Part shown: one piece after another, positions 18,501-24,461 of the stretch
Position numbering within the stretch: the first letter of the stretch is position 1
How the letters are laid out: each line of letters opens with the position of its first letter
Assembly: GCF_021556395.1 (NCBI RefSeq)
Contig: NZ_JAKGCS010000025.1
Span: 124,001 to 188,000 of the forward strand
Length of the DNA: 64,000 nucleotides
Direction of reading: 5' to 3'
Source of the DNA: Acuticoccus kalidii
GTDB taxonomy: Bacteria > Pseudomonadota > Alphaproteobacteria > Rhizobiales > Amorphaceae
Position numbers and translations under genes: made by a program
Notes under the pieces: generated by a model
Seen by the model: only the letters and a program-made list of their open reading frames with translations
Databases searched by the model: none
Told to the model about the DNA's origin: nothing

Positions 18501-20591
18501 GACGAGATCGGTCGCGTTGCGGGCGGCGACGTCGACGTGGTCCGTGAGGAAGGGCTCGATCCGCTCCATCGGCGCCCGCACGGAGAGCATCGCGCCGCGT
18601 TCGACCTTGCTCATCAGCCTGCCGCGCGCGGCGACGAGGCGAAGCGCCGTCTCGAAGGGAAGGATCCCGGAGAGCGCGGCGGCGGCGAACTCGCCGACGC
18701 TGTGGCCGGCCATGGCGGACGGTACGATGCCGCGCGAGAGCCAGAGCTTGCCGAGGGCGTAGCTCGTCAGGAAAAGGGCGGGCTGGGCATGGTGCGTCGC
18801 GGCGAGGGATTGGGCGGCCTCGTCGTCCGCCGGATCGGCGTCGAGGAGCGCGCGCAGCGCCGTCGCCGTCTCCGTGTCGAGGACGGCAAGCCCCGCCTCG
18901 ATCGCCTCGCGGTACACGGGCTCGCTCCGATAAAGCCCGCTCCCCATGCCCGGATATTGTGAACCCTGGCCCGGAAAGAGGAACACCACGCGCGTCGCAT
19001 CCGCTGCTTTGCGGGGCGTCTGCGCCGGATCGCGCAGTGCCGCGATCGCAGCGTCGCGGGTTCGCGCGGCGGCGGCGAAGCGGACGGGGAAGGTGGTGCG
19101 CCCGCAAGCGAGCGTGTGAGCGATGTCGGTGAGGCTCACGGCCGGATCGGCGAGCCGCTCGGCGAGCGCCGCGCGCATCGTGTCCACCTGATCGGCCGAA
19201 CGGGCCGACAGCGGGAGGATCGCCGCGCGTCCATCATCCGTCCGGTCGGTCGCCTCACCCACCGGGGCGGCCTCCACGACCACATGGACATTGGTGCCGC
19301 CGACGCCGAACGAGCTGACGCCCGCAAGGCGCGGACCGGCGCGTTCGGGAAAGGGCTGCAAGGTCGTCGGGACGAAGAAGGGCGAGGCGTCGAGATCGAT
19401 CGCGGGATTGGCCCGCTCGAAATGAGCCATCGGCGGGATCGCGCCTTCCGAGACCGCGAGCGCGCATTTGATGAGGCCGGTGACGCCGGAGGCGGCGTCG
19501 AGATGGCCGACATTCGCCTTTGCCGAGCCGAGGGCGCAGCGGCCGATCGTGCCGGTCTCGCCGAAGGCGTCGAGGAGGCCGCGAAACTCGATCGGGTCGC
19601 CGAGCGGCGTCGCGGTGCCGTGACACTCGATATAGCCGATATCAGCCGGATCGATGCCGGCGCGGACATGGGCGAGGGCGATCGCCTCGGCCTGGCCGCC
19701 GACGCTGGGGGCGGTGAAGGCGACCTTGTCGCTCCCGTCATTGTTGATGCCACAGCCGCGGATGACCGCGTGGACCCGGTCGCCCGCCGCGATCGCGTCC
19801 GCGAGCCGCTTGAGGACGACGATGCCGGCGCCATGGCCGAAGACCGTGCCGTTTGCCGCCGCGTCGAACGGCCGGCAAACCCCGTCGGTGGAGACCATGC
19901 CGCCACTTTGCGCGACATAGCCGCGGTACTGGGGGAAGGTGACGGAGACGCCGCCGGCGAGCGCGGCGTCGCTCGCCCCGCTCGCAAGGCTCTCGCAGGC
20001 GAGCGCCACGGCGGTGAGCGAGGTCGAGCAGGCGGTGTGGACGGTGAGCGCCGGGCCGCGCAGGTCGAGCTTGTAGGCGATGCGGGTCGCGAGCGTGTCG
20101 GTGATCGCGCCGAGAAGCGTCGGTGCTTCGAGGGTGTGATAGTGTGTGGTGCAATTCTCGAGCGTCGCCCGATCCTGCAGAATGTGGTGCAGGAAGTAGG
20201 TGCTGAGGCTGCATCCGGCGAAGATGCCGACGGCGCCGCCGAACCGCGCCGGAACGAGCCCGGCATCCTCCAGCGCCTCCCAGGCGACCTCCATCAGAAG
20301 GCGAGCCTGCGGGTCGGTGATCGCCGCCTCGCGCGGGTACATGCCGAAGAATTCGGCGTCGAACGCTTCGATGCCGTCGATCACCGCGCGAGCCGGGACA
20401 TAGCCGTTGCCGACCCGTTGGGCTGGATCGTCCTCGAGCACGTCCGGCGTGAAGCGGGTGATGAGATCGTCGCCCGCTTTCAGCCGCCGCCAGAAGGTGG
20501 CGACGTCCGCCGCGCCCGGAAAGCGTCCGGCCATGCCGACGATCGCGATCGGCTCGGCGCGCTCGTGCGCGAGAGGGGGCGCCGCGTTCAT
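12528..20591 (-). CDS. Hybrid PKS-NRPS megasynthase KS-AT-ACP-aminotransferase-C-A-PCP
   Basis: A 2687-residue protein. Domains: KS 13-440 (Cys188, His324, His363); AT 535-880 (Ser631 in GHSVGEF; HAFH at 727-730, the malonyl-type signature); ACP 935-1010 (Ser976); an Ala/Pro linker; a class III PLP aminotransferase 1170-1612 (Asp1417, Lys1445); C 1640-2070 (HHIVCDG at 1771); A 2085-2570 (FTSGSTGKPKG; A10 Lys2568); PCP 2590-2660 (Ser2625). There is no ketoreductase, so the beta-keto group left by the KS should be converted to an amine, as in mycosubtilin/iturin- and microcystin-type modules. The A-domain pocket reads D-I-L-Q-L-G-M-I-W-K by my alignment, close to a known glycine code. It overlaps both neighbours by 4 bases. 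Confidence 0.93.
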   Translation of the reverse strand: MNAAPPLAHERAEPIAIVGMAGRFPGAADVATFWRRLKAGDDLITRFTPDVLEDDPAQRVGNGYVPARAVIDGIEAFDAEFFGMYPREAAITDPQARLLMEVAWEALEDAGLVPARFGGAVGIFAGCSLSTYFLHHILQDRATLENCTTHYHTLEAPTLLGAITDTLATRIAYKLDLRGPALTVHTACSTSLTAVALACESLASGASDAALAGGVSVTFPQYRGYVAQSGGMVSTDGVCRPFDAAANGTVFGHGAGIVVLKRLADAIAAGDRVHAVIRGCGINNDGSDKVAFTAPSVGGQAEAIALAHVRAGIDPADIGYIECHGTATPLGDPIEFRGLLDAFGETGTIGRCALGSAKANVGHLDAASGVTGLIKCALAVSEGAIPPMAHFERANPAIDLDASPFFVPTTLQPFPERAGPRLAGVSSFGVGGTNVHVVVEAAPVGEATDRTDDGRAAILPLSARSADQVDTMRAALAERLADPAVSLTDIAHTLACGRTTFPVRFAAAARTRDAAIAALRDPAQTPRKAADATRVVFLFPGQGSQYPGMGSGLYRSEPVYREAIEAGLAVLDTETATALRALLDADPADDEAAQSLAATHHAQPALFLTSYALGKLWLSRGIVPSAMAGHSVGEFAAAALSGILPFETALRLVAARGRLMSKVERGAMLSVRAPMERIEPFLTDHVDVAARNATDLVVLAGPFDAIEAMEAALTTADIAAKRLQTSHAFHSAMMDEVVGAMLAEADGITYAAPQIPMVSSVHGRWIDAADPWCAPYVADHCRATVAFADAVETLAEGAPPIFLEVGAGRTLLTFASRALGRERASGFVASLPGPARESDDATAFAAALGQLWSLGAGIETTGLAPQNGGRIVSLPTYPFARKRHWIDPPPHASGRPAAPTPPTMATETPPVAAFSSSESQAAPLPMDQPMTLASSTADALLAAIRNRLVAILEDLSGEPLEEENANASFLELGFDSLFLGQFAQRIGRELKVDVTFRQFLAELPTIGAIAAHAAPLVPAEIAARLAPPAAPSPADPATQTVAAVAMAVTAAPTSAIPAALPAETRPLPAAVGSGVEAVLLAQLQTMQTLFHEQLSTLGVAPTAPAGSSARASSGLPHPADAPSSRQIATAPHTPDAIATAEEVASAEPVNPRFALARITSRQTSERSPSQDRFLQDLIARYASRHAGSKAYTGRHRQTLADPRAAGGFRAEWKEMTFPIIAERSKGARIWDVDGNEFVDLVNGFGQTAFGHAPDFVLEALARQMEKGFAIGPQAELAGPIAARIAAITGMDRVTFCNTGSEAVMAAMRVARAITGREKVVVFQNDYHGQFDEVLVKGRRDNGALPIAPGIPKSSVGNIVVLAYGDPASLDFIRNAADDIAAVVIEPVQSRHPELRPAEFVRELRTLADHAGWALVFDEVVTGFRVARGGMQELWGIRGDLATYGKVVGGGMPIGILAGSSRFMDALDGGNWSYGDQSMPETPPTFFAGTFVRHPLVLAAVDAVLDHIETSGAALYDGTIARTKSLVETINRDLAARDVPVKAETFASWFIIDFGSKHPLGSLVYPTIRMRGVHVQEGYPCFLTTTHGDAECALVAEAFREAIDEVRAAGIFASEGAAPIAPKAATEQPVALATPEPEPVPGDIPLTEVQTEVWLAAQMGNEASCAFNESASITFDGPLDAEALHGALDALIARHDALRLVFARNGETFRVAEPGPMPFEAVDLSALANPEADLADLLHEDAETAFDLTVAPVRAMLITLAPERHVLVLTAHHIVCDGWSTTILIEDLCALYAARIEGREAALPPAPSFARYALGRAAAGPDAHRAEEEYWRGTFATVPSLPEMPQDRPRPAVRNFAGATTTAFIDRDLYRAIKKAGARQGATLFTTLFATLQALVGRLSGESDVVLGCPTAGQTLLDDQRLVGHCVNFLPIRAPFTFETTLADHLKAAQDKILGAFEHQDFTYGTLVRALGIERNVNRLPLTELQFNLERVASINDLPGLAVHVAPNPKSRSNFDAFFNVIESADGLRIDVDFNTEIFDRETIERRLGHYRTLLAAFAEDAARPIADMPILSAGDLTAILDVPNRTEAKVDRTANALDLILAEIARTPDAVAAEHRGERLTYAELGTRIDALAGALGDALGEREGPVAVALERSLDMLVALLAVWRSGRAYVPLDPRHPPARLAAILEEAAPVALIADREEITALAGDIAIVRPDAAGDAITASRAAPSDPAYVIFTSGSTGKPKGVVVPHRAVVNFLASMAREPGITAEDTLLAVTTVSFDIAVLELMLPLTVGARVVIADTADVLDGFRLVAMIGETNATIMQATPTLWGMLLEAGLKAQPALKILAGGEPLPADLARTLCGIGREVWNMYGPTETTIWSSLERIVDGAPITIGHPIANTELHILGDGLAPVPFGVVGELWIGGDGLASGYHARPDLTEAAFQMVALPGHAPRRLYRTGDIGRRLADGRVQLLGRRDNQVKLRGFRIELGDVETAMRGMEGVAAAAADVRTNAAGNRQLVGYYVAADGADIAPAGLAAHVAGMVPQYMVPTAWVALDALPQTGNGKLDRKALPDPSSGSVETERTYVAPATPLEATLAEIWSEVLGIHPIGTTDNLFSLGADSLNVFRISARMLDRNLGLEARHLIQHPTIKELAAFAETGAHTSTAPSLKAFRGGQRRKEAAVA

Positions 20592-22594
20592 CGACGCCTC
20601 CGCACGTCGCCGAGCCGGCGGGCCGATCCGTCGCCCGAACCGTCCGCGTCGCCCGTATGACCGGCGTGCCGGATGCTGCCCTGGCGCAGGTTCTCGAGCA
20701 GCGCCTCGGCCAGGTCGTGGAGGCGCGGATGCTTGAACATCAACACGATGTCGAACGGCCGTCCGATGACGTGCTCGAGAAGGACGTGGGCCTCGATGAG
20801 CTGGATCGAGCGGCCGCCGATATCGAAAAAGGACTGGTCGGGCCGGATGTCGCTGCAGTTGACGACGGAACGCCAGACGCGGGCGATGGCGCGCTCGAGG
20901 CCCTCGATCGTGTCGAGACCGTTCGACTGGAAGCCGCCGGAGGCACCCGGCGCGTAACTGTCCTCGCGCGCCGTGCGGTAGCGCTCCGACAGCTTCGCAT
21001 GGTCGATCTTCCCGACCGTGTTCAGCGGAAACTCGTCGATGATGTCGAAGCGGGAGGGGACCATGAAGGCGGGCAGCTTCTGAAGGAGCCGCGTCGCGAG
21101 CCCGGAGATGAACGCCTCGTCCGAGGTCGTCCCCCCGGCATCGAGGCGTCGCACGAAGGCGACGAGCTCCTTGGAATATTCCTTGTCGACCTCGGCAAGG
21201 ACGCACACCTCGGCGACTTCCGGGTCCTTGCGGATCGCCTCCTCGACCTCGCCGAGCTCGATGCGGCGGCCGGCGATCTTCACCTGCCGGTCGGCCCGGC
21301 CGCAGAATTCGAGAACGCCGTCCGCGCGCTGCCAGGCGAGATCACCGGTGAGATAGGCGCGCTCCCGCTTGCCGTTGCGCTCGAAGGTGATGAACTTCGC
21401 CCCGGTCTCGGCCGGACGGTCGAAATAACCGAGGGCGAGGCCGTCCCCCATCACGGCGAGCTGGCCGACCGTGCCTTGCGGCAGTGGGCGAAGGCGATCA
21501 TCGAGGATCACCACCTCGTCGTGCGCGATGGGCGTGCCGATCGGCACCGGCCCGTCGGCCCAGCCCGAGCGCGAGACCTCGAACGTGCAGGTGATCGTGG
21601 TGTTCTCGGTCGGCCCGTAAGCGTTGACGAGACGACAGCCCGGCAACGCCTCGACCGCCCGCCGGGCATGGCGCGGCGACATCACGTCACCGCCGACGAC
21701 GAGCTGGCGAAGGTTGGCGAAGGCGTCGAGCCGATGGTCGACGATGAGGTGGAAGAGGGCGGCGGTGAGGGTCGCGAACGTCACTTTAAAGTGCGTGACG
21801 GCGTTGGCGATCTCGTCGAGCGAAGGTTGCGCGTCCTCCACGATCGCGACACGGCCGCCATTGAGGAGCCCGCCCCAGATCTCGAACGTGCTGACGTCGA
21901 AGGCGAGCGGGGCGGTGTGCAGCATCACCTGCTCGGGCCCGAAGTCGACATAGGTCTGTTCGCGCACCAGACGGACGATGCCGCGATGGGGGACGAGGAC
22001 GCCCTTCGGCCGGCCGGTCGAGCCGGACGTGTACATGACGTAGGCCGCGCTCATTGCGTTGATGGCGGGCGGCGCGGTGGGGGCGCCGATCGGCTTGGAG
22101 GGGATCGCCTCCAGCGGAATGAGAGTGGTGACCGCCGGGTCGATCGCTTCGGACAGCGACGTCGACCCCTCCGCCATGAGGCCGACCTTCGGCTTGCAGT
22201 CGGACGCGATCGAGCGGAGCTGATGGGCCGGATAGGCCGGGTCGAGCGGCACGTAGGTCGCGCCGCATCGCAACACCGCGATCATCGCGGCGACGGCATC
22301 GACCGAGCGGCCGACCGCGATTGCGACGAGATCGCCGGGGGCGACATTCTCCGCGAGAAGCCGCTCCGCGATGGCCTCGGCGCGGTCGGACAGGGCCTTG
22401 TAGGTGACCTGTCTGGACTTGGTGAGGATCGCGACCGCGTCGGGTGTCGCGCGCACCCACGGCTCGAAACATTGGAGGACGGTGAAGCGAGGATCGTAGC
22501 CGAAACGCTCGCGTTCCGCGGGTTTGGCGTGGCGATGGCGCGGTGGGGTCACGCGGCCCCGGCCGCTCGCAGGGCGGTCGTCGTCTTGGGGCAT
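20588..22594 (-). CDS. NRPS loading protein: adenylation-PCP
   Basis: A 668-residue stand-alone A-PCP protein that should activate the starter amino acid and hand it to the KS of the next protein. The adenylation domain spans about 38-535 (A3 YTSGSTGRPKG at 188; A5 NAYGPTEN near 324; A10 Lys529 in TVGKID). The PCP spans about 565-640, with Ser596 in DIGGRSIQ. The pocket reads roughly D-V-F-T-V-G-A-T-I-K, which I do not recognise. The C-terminal tail is Arg-rich and may dock to the next protein. I chose ATG 22594 for its GAGGA site; ATG 22657 or 22696 would overlap or abut the sugar-transferase stop. The stop overlaps the megasynthase start by 4 bases. Confidence 0.88.
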   Translation of the reverse strand: MPQDDDRPASGRGRVTPPRHRHAKPAERERFGYDPRFTVLQCFEPWVRATPDAVAILTKSRQVTYKALSDRAEAIAERLLAENVAPGDLVAIAVGRSVDAVAAMIAVLRCGATYVPLDPAYPAHQLRSIASDCKPKVGLMAEGSTSLSEAIDPAVTTLIPLEAIPSKPIGAPTAPPAINAMSAAYVMYTSGSTGRPKGVLVPHRGIVRLVREQTYVDFGPEQVMLHTAPLAFDVSTFEIWGGLLNGGRVAIVEDAQPSLDEIANAVTHFKVTFATLTAALFHLIVDHRLDAFANLRQLVVGGDVMSPRHARRAVEALPGCRLVNAYGPTENTTITCTFEVSRSGWADGPVPIGTPIAHDEVVILDDRLRPLPQGTVGQLAVMGDGLALGYFDRPAETGAKFITFERNGKRERAYLTGDLAWQRADGVLEFCGRADRQVKIAGRRIELGEVEEAIRKDPEVAEVCVLAEVDKEYSKELVAFVRRLDAGGTTSDEAFISGLATRLLQKLPAFMVPSRFDIIDEFPLNTVGKIDHAKLSERYRTAREDSYAPGASGGFQSNGLDTIEGLERAIARVWRSVVNCSDIRPDQSFFDIGGRSIQLIEAHVLLEHVIGRPFDIVLMFKHPRLHDLAEALLENLRQGSIRHAGHTGDADGSGDGSARRLGDVRRRR

Positions 22595-22605
22595 CGTTGG
22601 CGTAT

Positions 22606-22610
22606 TCCTC
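22606..22610 (-). promoter_or_regulatory. Ribosome-binding site deciding the A-PCP start
   Basis: GAGGA on the minus strand, 11 bases before ATG 22594. The upstream in-frame starts at 22657 and 22696 have weaker or more distant purine tracts. Confidence 0.35.
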
Positions 22611-22650
22611 GTGAGGGCGCTGTGGCCGGCCTCGAAGGCGTGCGGATGAT

Positions 22651-23379
22651 TCAGCATGACCCATCCCGCGAAATCAGAACTTTTGCTGTTTTCCATAGTA
22701 TAGACAGGTCTCCACTGAAGCTGATTGTGCGGATATACGTCTCGTCGAGTTGAGTGCGCTGGAGATACGTCGTGTTGCTTCGGCCGCTGACTTGCCAGAG
22801 CCCGGTCATTCCCGGCCGAACGGACAGGTATGCGTGCCGGCTGTCGGCGTCGTAGTGGGCGAAGAGCTCGTCGCGGGGGACGGGGCGCGGGCCGACGAGG
22901 CTCATGTCGCCGCGCAGGACGTTGAAGAGCTGGGGGAGCTCGTCGAGGCTCGAGATGCGCAGGAGGCGGCCGATCGGGTGGACGCGCGGATCGTTGCGCA
23001 ATTTGCGCGTCTCGTTCCATTCGCGGCGCGCGTCCGGGTTGGCATCGAGATGGCGGGTGAGCTGCCCGTCGGCGTCGCGCACCATGGTGCGGAACTTCAG
23101 GCAGCGGAACGTCTTGCCGTTCCGGCCGGTGCGCTCGTGGCCGAAGAAGAGGGGGCGCCCGTCGGACGAAGCGATGGCGATCGCGACCACGACGAAGAAC
23201 GGCGCGAAAACGAGGAGAAGACTTGCCGCACCGAGAAGGTCGAGCGCCCGCTTGAGACCGTTGCGATAGATGCCGCGCGGTTCCGTCGGGTACAATTTGA
23301 GAGGGGCGGTGTCGGTGAGTAGGAAGATTTCCTCAACTGCGCTCTTGTCAAATTGGTTGTCGGAAAACCGCTGAGACAT
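22651..23379 (-). CDS. Undecaprenyl-phosphate sugar phosphotransferase (ExoY/WcaJ-like initiating enzyme)
   Basis: A 242-residue membrane enzyme that links the first sugar-1-phosphate to the polyprenyl-phosphate carrier and so starts repeat-unit synthesis. It has one hydrophobic segment (about 49-70) followed by the family catalytic motifs: CLKFRTM, SSLDELPQLFNVLRGDMSLVGPRP-type core (about 145-165) and RPGMTGLWQVSGRS. The length fits the short ExoY type without the N-terminal five-helix domain. ATG 23379 has a GAGAGG ribosome site. It is the first gene of the minus-strand run, just upstream of the A-PCP gene, and its promoter must lie in the 1.08-kb region beyond 23380. Confidence 0.92.
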   Translation of the reverse strand: MSQRFSDNQFDKSAVEEIFLLTDTAPLKLYPTEPRGIYRNGLKRALDLLGAASLLLVFAPFFVVVAIAIASSDGRPLFFGHERTGRNGKTFRCLKFRTMVRDADGQLTRHLDANPDARREWNETRKLRNDPRVHPIGRLLRISSLDELPQLFNVLRGDMSLVGPRPVPRDELFAHYDADSRHAYLSVRPGMTGLWQVSGRSNTTYLQRTQLDETYIRTISFSGDLSILWKTAKVLISRDGSC

Positions 23380-24164
23380 CGTCCCTCTCCAGCCACAAAC
23401 GGATCGATCCGCCGGCGCCTCGCAAAGAATTCGAGGTCCATGGGGCGCGACGGGTCGTTGCGGCGAACGCACGCCATCGGCGGCGCTCGCAGCGGGCGAA
23501 AACAGATTTCTCGGCATCGAGGCCGGTCGAGGTCGATGGAGCGATCGCGGGCCGCTTGTGGGTGGCCTGCCGGTCCATCGGCGTAACTGCTTTATCGTCT
23601 AAAGTCGTTCAATGAAGTGGATCGCTATAAAGGTATTCATCAACGTAAATCGGAGTCGTATTTAGGTTGGTCTCGGGAAGCGTCGTAATGAAATCTTTGT
23701 AAGGAAACGGGCGTTCTGTTGTGTTGCCTTGAGGATGCTTCCGGCTTGATCAGTCGACTGGGATCGTAGCGTGTCGCCACGCGGCGGGCATAGACTCGGA
23801 GTATACGAATAGCCCCAAGTTGATCCGGCCCCGCCCCGTTTCTCTGGGCGGAATTGCGTCTATTCCCAAGCGTTTACGAGGCGTGGAGCGGGGGCCGAGT
23901 GGGGCGGAGGCGGCCCCGAAATGGCGTGCCATCGGGGCGAGTGCACCGCTTCGTGACCGCGCTGCCAGGGCAATATTGGTTGCCAAAGCGTTAAAAACGT
24001 TCCTAAGATAAAATTGTACCAATGGTGGAATAAAGATGGTCGAAATGTGGCGATCGGTATTCACCTAGTCTCACCACGGGAGAAGTTTCCCGGGATGGGA
24101 AGGTTGGGTCGGCCGCCCTCGTGGAAATGGGAATTTTTCTCGTCCACTTTAAGGCGGGGAGTTC

Positions 24165-24176
24165 ATACTTAAGTAT
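24165..24176. promoter_or_regulatory. Perfect 12-bp palindrome, candidate operator
   Basis: ATACTTAAGTAT, an exact palindrome about 290 bases upstream of the kinase start and about 790 bases upstream of the sugar-transferase start. A site of this form could bind a dimeric regulator such as the LuxR-type HTH carried by the adjacent kinase. This is inference from position and symmetry only. Confidence 0.3.
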
Positions 24177-24355
24177 CGATTGTGTGACGCGGTGATGTTA
24201 TAGGATTGATCGCCTATTTCCGGTTTCGATGATTTGAAAAATGTGAATCATCGGCGGATCACTGCAGAAATAAATTTTTAGAGCTAGAGCTCATCGATCA
24301 TTCTCGAGGCGTCTGTGTGATATTATAGTTGTTGCATAGCGAGTTTGTAAAAATG

Positions 24356-24383
24356 TTGTTCGATCTATGGGGTTTTATATTTA
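24356..24383 (+). promoter_or_regulatory. Possible sigma-70-like promoter for the hybrid kinase
   Basis: TTGTTC at 24356-24361, a 16-base spacer and TATTTA at 24378-24383, leaving a leader of about 70 bases before ATG 24462. It is a weak match in A+T-rich DNA and is offered as a candidate only. Confidence 0.25.
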
Positions 24384-24461
24384 CTCGTCGTGAAGATGGT
24401 TCTTCTCGGGCCCTTTTCTCGTTGCGGCTCGCGTTCTGTTTGTCGTGCGGGGTGTGAGGTG

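Larger units (their letters stand above)
23380..24461. other. 1.08-kb A+T-richer divergent intergenic region, no convincing gene
   Basis: This stretch separates the divergent sugar-transferase operon and the histidine-kinase gene. It has visibly lower G+C than its surroundings, especially from 23580 to 23700 and from 24000 to 24400. Frames within it (for example 23750-24064 on the minus strand) have no ribosome site or recognisable protein and look spurious. It must hold the promoters of both transcription units. A 12-base perfect palindrome lies at 24165-24176, and a short inverted repeat (GAGCT-AG-AGCTC) at 24281-24292. Its length is unusual for this compact genome and suggests complex regulation or a small untranslated RNA, which I cannot demonstrate. 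Confidence 0.6.

Noticed and set aside
20592-21206. N-terminal extension of the megasynthase frame upstream to 21206
   Set aside because: The extension is antisense-like out-of-frame sequence of the A-PCP gene; the KS domain begins normally a few residues after ATG 20591, which shows the 4-base overlap expected in this operon.
23750-24064. A 104-codon minus-strand frame in the divergent intergenic region
   Set aside because: No ribosome site, no recognisable protein and no coding-like base composition; treated as non-coding.
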